Source: a virus. Taken from it: 36,534 nucleotides of DNA. Position numbers and translations under genes: made by a program. Location of the stretch: positions 1 through 36,534 of IMG/VR virus record IMGVR_UViG_3300034198_005094; one strand, given 5' to 3'. The notes below the pieces were generated by a model. That model was not told the origin of the DNA. It saw nothing but the letters and a program-made list of their open reading frames with translations, and ran no database searches. Below, piece by piece: positions 1 through 7,041 of this stretch (positions are counted from its first letter, which is position 1; each line of letters opens with the position of its first letter).

Positions 1-2
1 AC

Positions 3-65
3 CCTGTGTCGTACTTTAACGACTCACGCGCAACCAAGACCTATCAATCAAGAGAGGACAACTAA
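3..65 (+). CDS. Possible 3' end of an upstream gene (partial)
   Basis: A frame open from the left edge stops at a TAA that overlaps the next ATG by one base (TAATG), the junction seen repeatedly in this operon. A second frame is also open from base 1 to a TGA at 70-72. Only about 20 codons are visible, so neither product can be identified, and the choice of frame rests on the junction style alone. Confidence 0.3.
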   Translation, partial: PVSYFNDSRATKTYQSREDN

Positions 66-187
66 TGAGTGACCCGTACTGCTCGTCGTGCCACGAATTG
101 TTAGGCACATCATTCATCACACTTAAAACACGCAATGTCTGTTTCGACTGTGGTCTGGACATTGCCGAGAAAGGAAAATCAAAATGA
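65..187 (+). CDS. 40-residue zinc-ribbon-like protein
   Basis: An ATG preceded by AGAGAGGAC opens a 40-codon frame with two cysteine pairs, Cys6-x2-Cys9 and a second C-x2-C about 20 residues later, the spacing of a minimal treble-clef or zinc-ribbon fold. Little else is present, so it is probably a small zinc-bound protein. It ends in an ATGA overlap with the next gene, implying coupled translation. The function is unknown. The open frame and junction are seen directly; zinc binding is inferred. Confidence 0.6.
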   Translation: MSDPYCSSCHELLGTSFITLKTRNVCFDCGLDIAEKGKSK

Positions 188-321
188 GTCAGCACGAATG
201 GCGCGTTATCGCGTACAGCGACCCTGTCGCAATGATGACCTGTGACCTGTGTGGACAGCGCAGAGTCATTCCCACGCTCAATCCAGAACCAGAATGTATC
301 AAAGAGACGGAGAATGTCTAA
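184..321 (+). CDS. 45-residue protein with one C-x2-C pair
   Basis: This gene starts in the ATGA overlap with the preceding one and ends in a TAATG overlap with the following one, so three genes are fused translationally. The product has a single C-x2-C (TCDLCGQRR) in its middle and a third Cys near the end. It may be half of a zinc ribbon or act as a dimer. The family is not recognised. Confidence 0.6.
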   Translation: MSQHEWRVIAYSDPVAMMTCDLCGQRRVIPTLNPEPECIKETENV

Positions 322-908
322 TGTCTATTGAAGCATACGAACCAACACTAATTGACGAGACTACGCGAATCGCGTACTACTACGACAATCACGCACAGCA
401 CCCTGCCGAATGGTGGGACAGCGAGACTCTATCTATTCACAGTCTGTACTCATACGTCTATCGAGAATTGTCGTTTGGCAAAGACCCTGACGCAGACACT
501 CTAGATGATATTTGGTGCAACAATGACCGCTATGGTCGAGAGGAAGCAATCGAGCGACACTTTGCGCGTAAGGGACAGGCGTACTACATTCTCCACGACG
601 AGCATGGCATATCGCTATGGTACGCAACCGCCACAAACATCAACACAAACCCTGACCTTGATTGGATAATGTCCCACGTGCAAGAGTGGGAAGCGTACAG
701 CAAGGGAAAAGTGTACCTAGTCTCATTGGAGAAGCGCGTAACCTATCGCAACGACGATGACCCTAACGACGTGCGATACGACTGGGTAAACCACGAAGCC
801 ATTGGCGGTCTCATGTCAACCACTCACGAAGCGTTAGAGTACGAAGCCAAAGACTGCTTTGGCTTACACACAGACCTGAAAGTACCAGAATACTCTAGCC
901 AAGCGTAA
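321..908 (+). CDS. Conserved phage-type hypothetical protein, paralogue of the 5466 gene
   Basis: The start at 321 is chosen over an in-frame GTG at 249 because it gives a TAATG junction with the preceding gene and has GAGACGGAG upstream. The 195-residue product has no membrane segment. It resembles the product of 5466-6092: both have an Arg-hydrophobic-Ala-x-Tyr opening strand, then a Pro- and Trp-rich stretch before an Ile-His, and a later block (KGKVYLVSLEKRVTYR here, RGDVYMAQIQKRTVYR there). The first block recalls a common phage family with a P-x-EW-x-N-x-G motif (recalled, not searched). The molecular role is unknown. Confidence 0.8.
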   Translation: MSIEAYEPTLIDETTRIAYYYDNHAQHPAEWWDSETLSIHSLYSYVYRELSFGKDPDADTLDDIWCNNDRYGREEAIERHFARKGQAYYILHDEHGISLWYATATNINTNPDLDWIMSHVQEWEAYSKGKVYLVSLEKRVTYRNDDDPNDVRYDWVNHEAIGGLMSTTHEALEYEAKDCFGLHTDLKVPEYSSQA

Positions 909-990
909 GCAAGAACAAGCAAGACTTACTAGGCAATATCACTAGCAAGCCTAAGCACTATCAAAGCATTATCACGAAAGGATAATCACA

Positions 991-1314
991 ATGCTAGATA
1001 ACGAAACATTAATCGAAGAACGACTCGCTGACGCGCGTGGAATCGCGTGGGACACCTGTCACAAAATCTATTTACTCATGGACGAAAAACAGGTCGAGCA
1101 AATGAGGGAGTACAATTACGACTCAATCATTACGTCAGACCAAGCCACACCAAAAATAATGTTGGAATACATACGCCGTTGGTGGTCAGATTCATGCGGA
1201 TTACGGTTTGTAGAATCGATACGCACCGACCACGACACTCCTAATCTTGGCTTTAAGAGACACGAGTGCGCAACAGTATTTGAGACCCTAATCCCACAAT
1301 TCGACGAGGAGTAA
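991..1314 (+). CDS. Hypothetical 107-residue protein
   Basis: The frame starts after an 82-base gap with GAAAGGATAATCACA upstream of the ATG, a good ribosome-binding site. The product is acidic and mostly helical in character, with a Trp pair (RRWWSD) near residue 65. No family or motif is recognised. It is followed five bases later by the next gene. The gap 909-990 holds only AGCAAGA-like repeats and no promoter I would defend. Confidence 0.7.
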   Translation: MLDNETLIEERLADARGIAWDTCHKIYLLMDEKQVEQMREYNYDSIITSDQATPKIMLEYIRRWWSDSCGLRFVESIRTDHDTPNLGFKRHECATVFETLIPQFDEE

Positions 1315-1319
1315 TCACA

Positions 1320-1526
1320 ATGGCAACATACAAAGTCACACACAATTACACGCTTGCCAAAATAGCGTATGTCTCTGCGGAGAGCGAAGAAGAAGCAAGG
1401 GAAATTGCAGACACTCTCTTGATTGAGAACCCTGAATTCGAGACAAATGGTGAACCAGTAGAGGGAGTCTTATCATTCTCAAATTACAGAGAGTACAACT
1501 TTACTGACGCAGAGGAAGTGGAGTAA
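1320..1526 (+). CDS. Small beta-alpha-beta-like protein, paralogue set A
   Basis: This 68-residue protein begins MATYKVTHNYT, continues with a strand ending in VSAESEEEA and an alpha-helix starting with the acidic run, then a C-terminal strand. The layout 'M-x-x-Y-x-V-T, strand, (A/D)-x-A-D/E-S, helix, strand' recurs in the genes at 2296 and 2631. GAGGAGTAATCACA lies before its ATG. It is probably a small ferredoxin-like or swapped-hairpin fold. The function is unknown. Confidence 0.7.
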   Translation: MATYKVTHNYTLAKIAYVSAESEEEAREIADTLLIENPEFETNGEPVEGVLSFSNYREYNFTDAEEVE

Positions 1527-1529
1527 CCA

Positions 1530-1850
1530 ATGAAACCAGTAGGTAAGTTTCACATTGCATACACAGATGACAATCGTCAAACAGTCTCTCGACTCATGGA
1601 GACTTATCAATCAATCGTTGGCAAGAAGAATGTTCATTCAGAGTTTCTTGAGCCTCTTGTCAACGCAAACAAACACACGCACTACATCAGAGTAATTACA
1701 CTTACTTCGCGCAAACTTGGTGTGACCAATGCCATGTACCTTGCAGGTAGTAAGGGTATTTACAATGACTTCATCTCAAGCAACTATCAGGAAAATCACA
1801 GGCAATCGTTACCAATTCGTTACCGTAAAAAGTGGCGATTGGCTCGCTAA
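1530..1850 (+). CDS. Hypothetical 106-residue basic protein
   Basis: It starts four bases after the preceding stop, with GAGGAAGTGGAG upstream as ribosome-binding site. The C-terminus is strongly basic (IRYRKKWRLAR), suggesting nucleic-acid contact. The middle has a Leu/Gly/Thr strand-helix pattern somewhat like a LAGLIDADG or HTH region, but no catalytic motif is visible, so no function is assigned. Confidence 0.65.
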   Translation: MKPVGKFHIAYTDDNRQTVSRLMETYQSIVGKKNVHSEFLEPLVNANKHTHYIRVITLTSRKLGVTNAMYLAGSKGIYNDFISSNYQENHRQSLPIRYRKKWRLAR

Positions 1851-1903
1851 GCAATTAGCGTAGTAATAGTTGGAATGACCAACCCCAAGAAAGGACAACA
1901 CTA

Positions 1904-2284
1904 ATGGAATACAACGCAGTAAGCACACAGGTCGAGACCCCTCGCTACCCCACAGAGGATTGGGTACGCGAATTGGTCAGTAGCATTATCACGCTTCACA
2001 AAGACGGCAAGATTGACTTGGCGAACGGTATGCACCACTCGCTGACAGACATTCGTATGACGTTAAGTGAAATGGCTCGTCAGGGATTCATCGAGCCAAT
2101 CATGGTCGAAAAGACCGTTGAGGTGCGCGTCACCAAAGAGATGACAGTCTCAATCGAGGTTGAGCAATCAATCTTTGACGACGCTGACGAGATTGACCTT
2201 GACGAGTACCACGACTTGATTGAGGATGAAGCAGACGGAGAATGGCGCGACTGCTGGGAAACCAACTACGAGAACATCACATAG
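1904..2284 (+). CDS. Hypothetical acidic 126-residue protein
   Basis: AAGAAAGGACAACACTA precedes the ATG. The N-terminal half looks helical. A central alternating stretch (VEKTVEVRVTKEMTVSIEVE) looks like a beta hairpin, and the C-terminal 40 residues are very rich in Asp and Glu. No cysteine pairs or membrane segments are present. The family is not recognised. Confidence 0.7.
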   Translation: MEYNAVSTQVETPRYPTEDWVRELVSSIITLHKDGKIDLANGMHHSLTDIRMTLSEMARQGFIEPIMVEKTVEVRVTKEMTVSIEVEQSIFDDADEIDLDEYHDLIEDEADGEWRDCWETNYENIT

Positions 2285-2295
2285 GGAGGTTGACA

Positions 2296-2472
2296 ATGCC
2301 TAAATACAAACTCACAGCAACGTTTTACTACTGGGATTATATTGACGCTGATTGCCCTAGAGACGCTGTACAGATGTTTAAGGACAGCGTTGAGTACCAA
2401 GTGTTTGACCAAAACGACGGTTACAAAATTAAGTGGAAACAACAACAGGTAAGGGAGACCAACAATGAGTAA
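2296..2472 (+). CDS. Small beta-alpha-beta-like protein, paralogue set A
   Basis: The start at 2296 is preferred over an upstream in-frame ATG at 2242 because GGGAGGT at 2284-2290 is an excellent ribosome-binding site and the upstream stretch would overlap the 1904 gene. The 58-residue product (MPKYKLTATFYY..., then IDADCPRDA and a helix) matches the pattern of the 1320 and 2631 products. It ends with an eight-base overlap into the next gene. Confidence 0.7.
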   Translation: MPKYKLTATFYYWDYIDADCPRDAVQMFKDSVEYQVFDQNDGYKIKWKQQQVRETNNE

Positions 2473-2638
2473 TCACACAGAACTCAACCTGTGGATTAGC
2501 AAGACCGCTGGTGTCCACAGAAACTACGACCTAAAGAACGCACAGTACGACCTGCTATACCGGTTGTACTACACGCTCACACCTGAGCAGAGAAAACAAA
2601 TCAACTCTGACCTGACAAGGGAGAACAGCAATGCCTAA
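2465..2638 (+). CDS. Hypothetical 57-residue helical protein
   Basis: A short frame starts inside the end of the preceding gene (ATGAGTAA junction) and ends eight bases into the next. It contains a Tyr/Leu-rich helix (YDLLYRLYYTLTPEQRKQI), possibly a small helical bundle. The codons for its last residues (AAGGGAG) serve as ribosome-binding site for the next gene. No known family. Confidence 0.55.
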   Translation: MSNHTELNLWISKTAGVHRNYDLKNAQYDLLYRLYYTLTPEQRKQINSDLTRENSNA

Positions 2639-2807
2639 TTACACAGTCACTCTGTACGAAACTATCTACCACACCGTAGATGTCGAAGCAGATTCCGCAG
2701 ACAAAGCGGTCGCTTTGGCAATGAACACCGTTACTGGGGATGTGGGAGACTACGAAACCGAATCACAGGGTATCAACTCGTGGTCGTGGGAAATAGAGGA
2801 AGCGTGA
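2631..2807 (+). CDS. Small beta-alpha-beta-like protein, paralogue set A
   Basis: This 58-residue protein begins MPNYTVTLYETIYHTVDVEA and continues DSADKAVALAMN, the same strand-strand-helix opening as the 1320 and 2296 genes. The shared features are an aromatic-Val-Thr first strand, a second strand ending in Glu/Asp-Ala, an acidic helix cap, and a C-terminal Trp-containing strand. It ends TGATG with the next start, so translation is probably coupled. Confidence 0.6.
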   Translation: MPNYTVTLYETIYHTVDVEADSADKAVALAMNTVTGDVGDYETESQGINSWSWEIEEA

Positions 2808-3067
2808 TGACTAAACAATACTTACCAATTCTTGACTTTGACCTTGATTCAGCCTTTGTTCACATCGAGACCAACGGAACTTTGTTTAACCTGTGCTACA
2901 CAGACGGCATCAATGAGTGGAGTGAGCCGTACCCTGCTCTGTCTGTGGCTATCATGCGTCTCGCTGTCCTCACAGAGTGCGATGACAAAGGTACGCTCAT
3001 GTTCCAACACAACCATTTGACATTCTCCGACCACGCAACCGAATTCATTTACAGAGAGGTTATCTAA
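2807..3067 (+). CDS. Hypothetical 86-residue protein
   Basis: The start at 2807 is chosen because the ATG overlaps the preceding stop (TGATGA) and GAGGAAGCG lies just upstream. An in-frame upstream GTG would overlap the 2631 gene. The product has beta-strand character and a conserved-looking NGTLFNLCY segment. No family recognised. It ends TAATG with the next gene. Confidence 0.65.
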   Translation: MTKQYLPILDFDLDSAFVHIETNGTLFNLCYTDGINEWSEPYPALSVAIMRLAVLTECDDKGTLMFQHNHLTFSDHATEFIYREVI

Positions 3068-3318
3068 TGTCCAGTAGTGGAATCACTTACTTCGTTGTTG
3101 CCTACGACAACGACACCATGCGATTCACCGTTGACGAAGCCAAGCGTAGCGAGATGTTTCGTTGCGACACTTGGGACACAGTAGACGAGTGCTGGTGCTA
3201 CCTAGACACCAACCTTGATATGCCAGATGACATGAAAAGTCTGACCTACGGACTGACCCAGATTCTCGAAGAAGCACAGAAAGGAGACGGATATGAGTAC
3301 AACCTCGGTATCGATTAA
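3067..3318 (+). CDS. Hypothetical 83-residue protein
   Basis: The frame starts at a TAATG junction with GAGAGGTTATCTA as ribosome-binding site. The product contains an unpaired cysteine/tryptophan cluster (DTVDECWCYLDTN). The last 26 bases overlap the next gene, whose ribosome-binding site AAAGGAG lies within the present coding sequence. No family recognised. Confidence 0.65.
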   Translation: MSSSGITYFVVAYDNDTMRFTVDEAKRSEMFRCDTWDTVDECWCYLDTNLDMPDDMKSLTYGLTQILEEAQKGDGYEYNLGID

Positions 3319-3577
3319 GGACTATCAATGCCCCGAATGTGGCGCGACTTACGCCAGCAAGTCATCGGAGTGCTGTGACGAGTGTGTAGATACATTCTAT
3401 GTCGCAGATGAATTCCCGAGCAATGTCCAGCGGTTGCCAGAAACTCTGGTTACTCTCCCTCGCGTTTACCTGATTACACTCAGAGTCACAGACAAAGACA
3501 TTGACTACTCAAAGTTGCGATGGCTTTTGGAAGAAGCAGGACACATTCTCAACATCAAGGAGATTGACAATGAGTAA
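3293..3577 (+). CDS. Zinc-ribbon protein, 94 residues
   Basis: A clear zinc ribbon lies near the N-terminus: YQCPECGATY (C-x2-C), then CCDEC about a dozen residues later. The C-terminal half has a strand (PRVYLITLRVTD) and a helix. The start is set by AAAGGAGACGG just upstream. Small phage zinc-ribbon proteins of this kind commonly bind nucleic acid or another protein; which applies here is unknown. Confidence 0.75.
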   Translation: MSTTSVSIKDYQCPECGATYASKSSECCDECVDTFYVADEFPSNVQRLPETLVTLPRVYLITLRVTDKDIDYSKLRWLLEEAGHILNIKEIDNE

Positions 3578-3764
3578 GCAAGAAAACTCGTCGGTGTACT
3601 CAATGACTGATGAAGAAATCATCGGTGCAGTAGCAATCATCTACACGCACGGCAGTCTAACCGAGCAAGAATACACAACGTGGGTCTCACGTCTGTGCGA
3701 CCAGTACGGATTCGACGAGAGCAGTCTGCTCAAGAAAGTGAAAGAGAAGGCAAACAATGTCTGA
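3570..3764 (+). CDS. Hypothetical 64-residue helical protein
   Basis: The start at 3570 is used because the ATG lies in an eight-base overlap with the preceding gene and AAGGAGATTGACA precedes it. The product is a predicted three-helix segment (EEIIGAVAIIYTHG, then EQEYTTWVSRLCDQYG, then a Lys/Glu-rich tail). No recognised family. Confidence 0.6.
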   Translation: MSKQENSSVYSMTDEEIIGAVAIIYTHGSLTEQEYTTWVSRLCDQYGFDESSLLKKVKEKANNV

Positions 3765-3867
3765 GCAACCATTGATTAGTGGTACTTGTGATTCCTGCGA
3801 GGAGTACATGATTCTCAAGTATTTTCCCGAGACCGGCAACTACCTCTGCCCCGATTGCGTGGATTGA
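3757..3867 (+). CDS. 36-residue zinc-ribbon-like protein
   Basis: The frame starts eight bases inside the preceding gene with GAGAAGG as ribosome-binding site. The product has GTCDSCEEY followed by LCPDCVD at its end, two C-x2-C pairs separated by about 18 residues, a minimal zinc ribbon. It is followed by the gap that precedes the HNH gene. Confidence 0.55.
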   Translation: MSEQPLISGTCDSCEEYMILKYFPETGNYLCPDCVD

Positions 3868-3874
3868 CAACCTG

Positions 3875-3890
3875 CTTACAACCCTGTAAG
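3875..3890. repeat. Short inverted repeat before the HNH gene
   Basis: CTTACA and TGTAAG form a perfect 6-bp stem around a 4-base loop (ACCC). It lies in the 58-base gap between the zinc-ribbon gene and the HNH endonuclease gene. It could be a weak terminator or a boundary of the inserted gene. No U-run follows, so terminator function is doubtful. Confidence 0.35.
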
Positions 3891-3925
3891 TTGGAACTAA
3901 CAACAACCCCATAGAAACAACTGAT

Positions 3926-4324
3926 ATGACTGATAAATTTTACGCAAAAGTCAATAAGACAGACTCGTGCTGGCTATGGACTGGTCATATAAACAATGTC
4001 GGGTATGGGAGATACAACGGAAAAGGAATTCCTAGTGGGTATGTTCACAGAACCGCCTTTTACTGGGCAAATGGATACCTTCCAGAAAAACCAAATATAG
4101 TCGGTCATCTATGTGAAGTTAGAAACTGCGTTAATCCCGAACACTTACAAGAGCAATCACAATCAGAAAATGTAAAGCAATATACATACAAAATAACTTT
4201 TTGCCCAAAGGGGCATGAGTACACAGAAAACAACACTTACATCCGACCAAATGGCGCACGGAAATGCCGTGAATGTCACCGAGTAACAACGAATAAGAAA
4301 AGGAAAAACGATAATGGGTCTTGA
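3926..4324 (+). CDS. HNH endonuclease, probably a free-standing homing enzyme
   Basis: This 132-residue protein has the ordered motifs of phage HNH enzymes: CWLWTG at 15-20, a GYGRY strand, His-Arg at 41-42, and the catalytic core GHLCEVRNCVNPEHL at about 60-74 (His61 general base, Asn70, His73). A second zinc-binding set follows near the C-terminus (C-x3-H at 93-97, C-x2-C at 114-117). Family members make nicks or double-strand breaks and spread by homing. The gene is visibly richer in A and T than its neighbours, lacks a strong ribosome-binding site, and interrupts an otherwise tight operon, which suggests recent arrival. The next gene's ribosome-binding site lies inside its end. Confidence 0.9.
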   Translation: MTDKFYAKVNKTDSCWLWTGHINNVGYGRYNGKGIPSGYVHRTAFYWANGYLPEKPNIVGHLCEVRNCVNPEHLQEQSQSENVKQYTYKITFCPKGHEYTENNTYIRPNGARKCRECHRVTTNKKRKNDNGS

Positions 4325-4793
4325 CCAATATCTATTCGCTAACAAGCACCTCAACGGATACGACTACGACTGGAAAACGGATGTGCCGTTGCCCACACCC
4401 GAATTCGATGCGGTTATGACTGCCACAGGTCTTGAGCGCACCGACTTCCAGACTGATATGCCGTCTGTACAACTTTCGTTTAAGGTCGGTTACTGGCGCA
4501 AGCAGAACGCAATCCACAACTGGTTCGTTGACACCGTAGGTAATGGCGAGGACAACTGCCAGCCATACTACGTCAGTCGTTCTGACCTAGATGAATTGGT
4601 CTCTTTGTGCCAGTCTGCTCTGGCTGACAAGAACCCAGACATCTTGCCCCCTATGGACGGATTCTTCTTTGGCTCTACCGAGATAGATGACACCTACTGG
4701 TGGAGTATCCAGTACACGCTGGATATGGTCTCCGCCATTCTCGACAACCCAAAGTTTGCAGACTGCGACTTTGAGTATCAGGCTTCGTGGTAA
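4314..4793 (+). CDS. Conserved phage hypothetical protein (MGLDQYL family)
   Basis: The 159-residue product opens MGLDQYLFA and contains VGYWRKQNAIHNWFVD, DNCQPYYVS and FFFGSTEIDDTYWWS. I recall this set of blocks from a protein widespread in phages and some bacterial genomes with no established role. The aromatic, charged conserved blocks suggest an enzyme-like or ligand-binding fold, but no catalytic motif is known. The ATG is preceded by AAAAGGAAAAACGATA and overlaps the end of the HNH gene by 11 bases. Confidence 0.85.
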   Translation: MGLDQYLFANKHLNGYDYDWKTDVPLPTPEFDAVMTATGLERTDFQTDMPSVQLSFKVGYWRKQNAIHNWFVDTVGNGEDNCQPYYVSRSDLDELVSLCQSALADKNPDILPPMDGFFFGSTEIDDTYWWSIQYTLDMVSAILDNPKFADCDFEYQASW

Positions 4794-4802
4794 GGACACA
4801 CA

Positions 4803-5282
4803 ATGCTAACTTTCGACAACGAACTGCAAGCCGTGCGTGACGCATCTGGCTTCACCGAAGAACAACTGCTCATTCTTGAGTCTGAGTTTGAGACCGCGTA
4901 TGACGAATCACAGAAACTACTCAACAACATTGACGCTCTGTGGGAATTCCAAGACGAGTTACGTAGTATCTCTAAGCGCGACAGTTTCCGTGACGCGCTT
5001 GTGCGTATGGGAGAACGCAAATTTGTCAGCCTACTGAGTGGAATCAATGAGACTCAGGCGCAGGTAGACAGGTGTGTACGCAACGAACACGAACGTTACT
5101 TCGAGTCTCTTGACACTCTGGAATCAATCGTTCACGAGTGTGTCAAGAACGGTGTGCTTCACCAAAATGCACCGTGGGAACTCTCCAATGGGCGTATGTT
5201 CCCCTCTGCTACACGCATCATGAAGCACCGCACCGACCTGAAAAACGTCATCATCGCACGAGAGATACGGGACAATGACTGA
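4803..5282 (+). CDS. Hypothetical 159-residue helical protein
   Basis: The product is almost entirely helical in character, rich in Glu, Leu and Arg, with heptad-like spacing in the first two thirds that suggests a coiled coil. No cysteine pairs or membrane segments are present. GTAAGGACACACA precedes the ATG. It ends eight bases into the next gene. No family recognised. Confidence 0.75.
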   Translation: MLTFDNELQAVRDASGFTEEQLLILESEFETAYDESQKLLNNIDALWEFQDELRSISKRDSFRDALVRMGERKFVSLLSGINETQAQVDRCVRNEHERYFESLDTLESIVHECVKNGVLHQNAPWELSNGRMFPSATRIMKHRTDLKNVIIAREIRDND

Positions 5283-5469
5283 GAAAAGCGAACACATCAT
5301 TAGGCAAGAACACTTCGTCTCTGGTTGGGAAAGCGGAGAGGAAGCCGAGCGCAGTCGTATCATTGCTCTGCTGGAAAATATGCGTGATGAATGTCAGGAA
5401 GCAGATGACCTTCACGGCGCGACTATTGTTCGCGTTGCTCAGACGCTTATTAAGGGAGAGAACAAATGA
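5275..5469 (+). CDS. Small helical protein of the 'ERxRI-LL-IKGE' set
   Basis: This 64-residue protein contains SGWESGEEAERSRIIALLENMRD and ends TLIKGENK. The same plan (Tyr/Trp-x-x-Gly, charged helix, ER-x-RI-x-x-LL, then a C-terminal I-K-G-E) recurs in the minus-strand genes at 21246, 21080, 20881 and 20372. The codons of the C-terminal KGE (AAG GGA GAG) double as the ribosome-binding site of the next gene. The function is unknown; a helical hairpin or dimer is likely. Confidence 0.65.
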   Translation: MTEKSEHIIRQEHFVSGWESGEEAERSRIIALLENMRDECQEADDLHGATIVRVAQTLIKGENK

Positions 5470-6092
5470 GTGAGCCAATCTATGCGTTCCCTCTGGGAGA
5501 TGACTACCGCGTAGCCGTATACGCCGACCCTGATGCCGAATGGTATCCCCCGTACGAGAACTGGGAGAGTGTAGGTATTCACACTCTGACCATGAGCGAG
5601 GACAACACCCCTATCTACCACACCCCTGTGGGTGCAGAGTCAGTAAGTGAGTGGCTTGTCAATCACTACGCAGGTGTAGATGTTCACACAGGCGCACACA
5701 GCGACCACCTTGAGCGAGGTATGTTCGATTACTTTAAATCTCTTGGCACTCAGGCTTGTCTCCTCGCTATGAATGGTCACTTGAGCAGTCAATGGGGAAT
5801 CGTACTCTTGTACAACGCAGTCAAAGACGAGGTAGATATTGCCCGCAACAAACTTGACAACCACGCCAGCGAACTAACAGACTGGTGGCGTGGGGACGTG
5901 TACATGGCGCAGATTCAGAAACGGACTGTGTACCGTGCAGACAACAACAAGATGGTGATTCTCTGGGAACGCGCTGACGATGTACAGCCCAACACAGCAG
6001 GTGGACTGTACCTGTCTGGAGATGCAACCTTAAACAACGTTCTTCGTGGCATTGGATGGATAGATACCGAACACTTTTGGGAGAACAACTAA
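5466..6092 (+). CDS. Conserved phage-type hypothetical protein, paralogue of the 321 gene
   Basis: The 208-residue product starts at an ATGA overlap with AAGGGAGAG upstream. It shares with the 321 product the opening strand (YRVAVY here), the Pro/Trp-rich block before Ile-His, the KR-x-x-YR-x-D block, and a Gly-Gly-Leu near the end. It has no cysteine pairs or membrane segments. The two genes are probably copies from an old duplication within the left arm. The role is unknown. Confidence 0.8.
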   Translation: MSEPIYAFPLGDDYRVAVYADPDAEWYPPYENWESVGIHTLTMSEDNTPIYHTPVGAESVSEWLVNHYAGVDVHTGAHSDHLERGMFDYFKSLGTQACLLAMNGHLSSQWGIVLLYNAVKDEVDIARNKLDNHASELTDWWRGDVYMAQIQKRTVYRADNNKMVILWERADDVQPNTAGGLYLSGDATLNNVLRGIGWIDTEHFWENN

Positions 6093-6280
6093 TGAGTACA
6101 TGGCAAGACGATGACGAAGTAGTCACCACTTACCGCACCATACAGCAGATTAAGTCAGAGTTTTATCAAGAAGGTGTGAAGTCTATGGAGAGTAAAGTAT
6201 TCAGTCTCCAAGAACAACTCCGGGCATCTCAGGCTCTTACCGAACGACTCATGAACGAACGCAAAGAAGGGAAAAAATAA
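6092..6280 (+). CDS. Hypothetical 62-residue coiled-coil protein
   Basis: The start at 6092 gives a TAATG junction; a longer in-frame start at 6056 would overlap the 5466 gene. The C-terminal 40 residues (FYQEGVKSMESKVFSLQEQ and onward) form a probable coiled coil and loosely follow the plan of the ERxRI set. The last codons (AAAGAAGGGAAAAAA) provide the next ribosome-binding site. Confidence 0.6.
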   Translation: MSTWQDDDEVVTTYRTIQQIKSEFYQEGVKSMESKVFSLQEQLRASQALTERLMNERKEGKK

Positions 6281-6615
6281 TGGAAATACCACCCAACGAA
6301 CTGGGTTACGACCTTAACGTCTATGACCGAGGTGGAGACCTGAACGACTACGCTGTTGGCTCTGAGGAGTGGGTAATCCTTGTCCACCATCTCGAACTGG
6401 GTTACGACAAGCAGTTACAGACTGGGGAATGGATTGAGGGCATTGAGTATGTTCTAACCCCCAACGAGTCAGCGCAACTAACGCTTGGTCTCACGCCCGA
6501 GCAAGGTGGGCAGTATGACTGTGACACCGACTTCTTCATCGACCCTGCTGGATTCCTTGATGTCTACAAAGACATCCCCAACGGTGTACGCGAATTCGTA
6601 CAGCAATTCATCTAG
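6280..6615 (+). CDS. Hypothetical acidic 111-residue protein
   Basis: It starts one base before the previous stop ends (TAATG) with GAAGGG upstream. The product is acidic, rich in Tyr, Asp and Gly, and contains paired ELGYD segments near residues 7 and 43, perhaps an internal duplication. No catalytic motif or family is recognised. Confidence 0.65.
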   Translation: MEIPPNELGYDLNVYDRGGDLNDYAVGSEEWVILVHHLELGYDKQLQTGEWIEGIEYVLTPNESAQLTLGLTPEQGGQYDCDTDFFIDPAGFLDVYKDIPNGVREFVQQFI

Positions 6616-6629
6616 AAAGGATAACTACA

Positions 6630-6869
6630 ATGTCTGACTACGATACTTGGCTATCGACCAACCCTAATGATGCATACGCCGAGAAAGAGATGGCACAGAA
6701 CCTTGAGTGTGACTGTGGCTGGAATGGCACTCTCGACGTTGAGGTAAGCATTAGCCGGTACTCCATGAACTTCGTCTGGGACTGCCCCGACTGTGGTGAG
6801 AACCATGAAGAAGAGGGAGACTACTCCGAGGATGACTACATCGACAGCGACCCCACGTCGGAATACTGA
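6630..6869 (+). CDS. Zinc-ribbon protein with acidic tail
   Basis: This 79-residue protein has LECDCGWNG (C-x-C) and WDCPDCGENHEE (C-x2-C), separated by about 27 residues with alternating strand character, consistent with a zinc ribbon. The last 20 residues are almost all Asp, Glu, Ser and Tyr, which could mimic nucleic acid or mediate protein contact. GAAAGGATAACTACA precedes the ATG. Confidence 0.7.
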   Translation: MSDYDTWLSTNPNDAYAEKEMAQNLECDCGWNGTLDVEVSISRYSMNFVWDCPDCGENHEEEGDYSEDDYIDSDPTSEY

Positions 6870-7012
6870 TGCTAGTACCATCTGACCCACGCTCACAGAC
6901 CGCGCCAATGGATGCGATAGCAGATGTCATCGCTGACTTTGACGCAGGGTACTGCAACCCTCTCGAAACCCTGTCAAGTATTCGTGGCATCGTCATAGAG
7001 TGGAGAATCTAA
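6869..7012 (+). CDS. 47-residue hypothetical protein
   Basis: A short frame begins in a TGATG overlap with the preceding gene. The product is MLVPSDPRSQTAPMDAIAD followed by a single amphipathic helix and a short strand (GIVIEWRI). No obvious ribosome-binding site exists other than purines in the preceding coding end, so expression would depend on translational coupling. Confidence 0.5.
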   Translation: MLVPSDPRSQTAPMDAIADVIADFDAGYCNPLETLSSIRGIVIEWRI

Positions 7013-7041
7013 CTTTGTCCAAAACAACCAAAGGTCAATCA

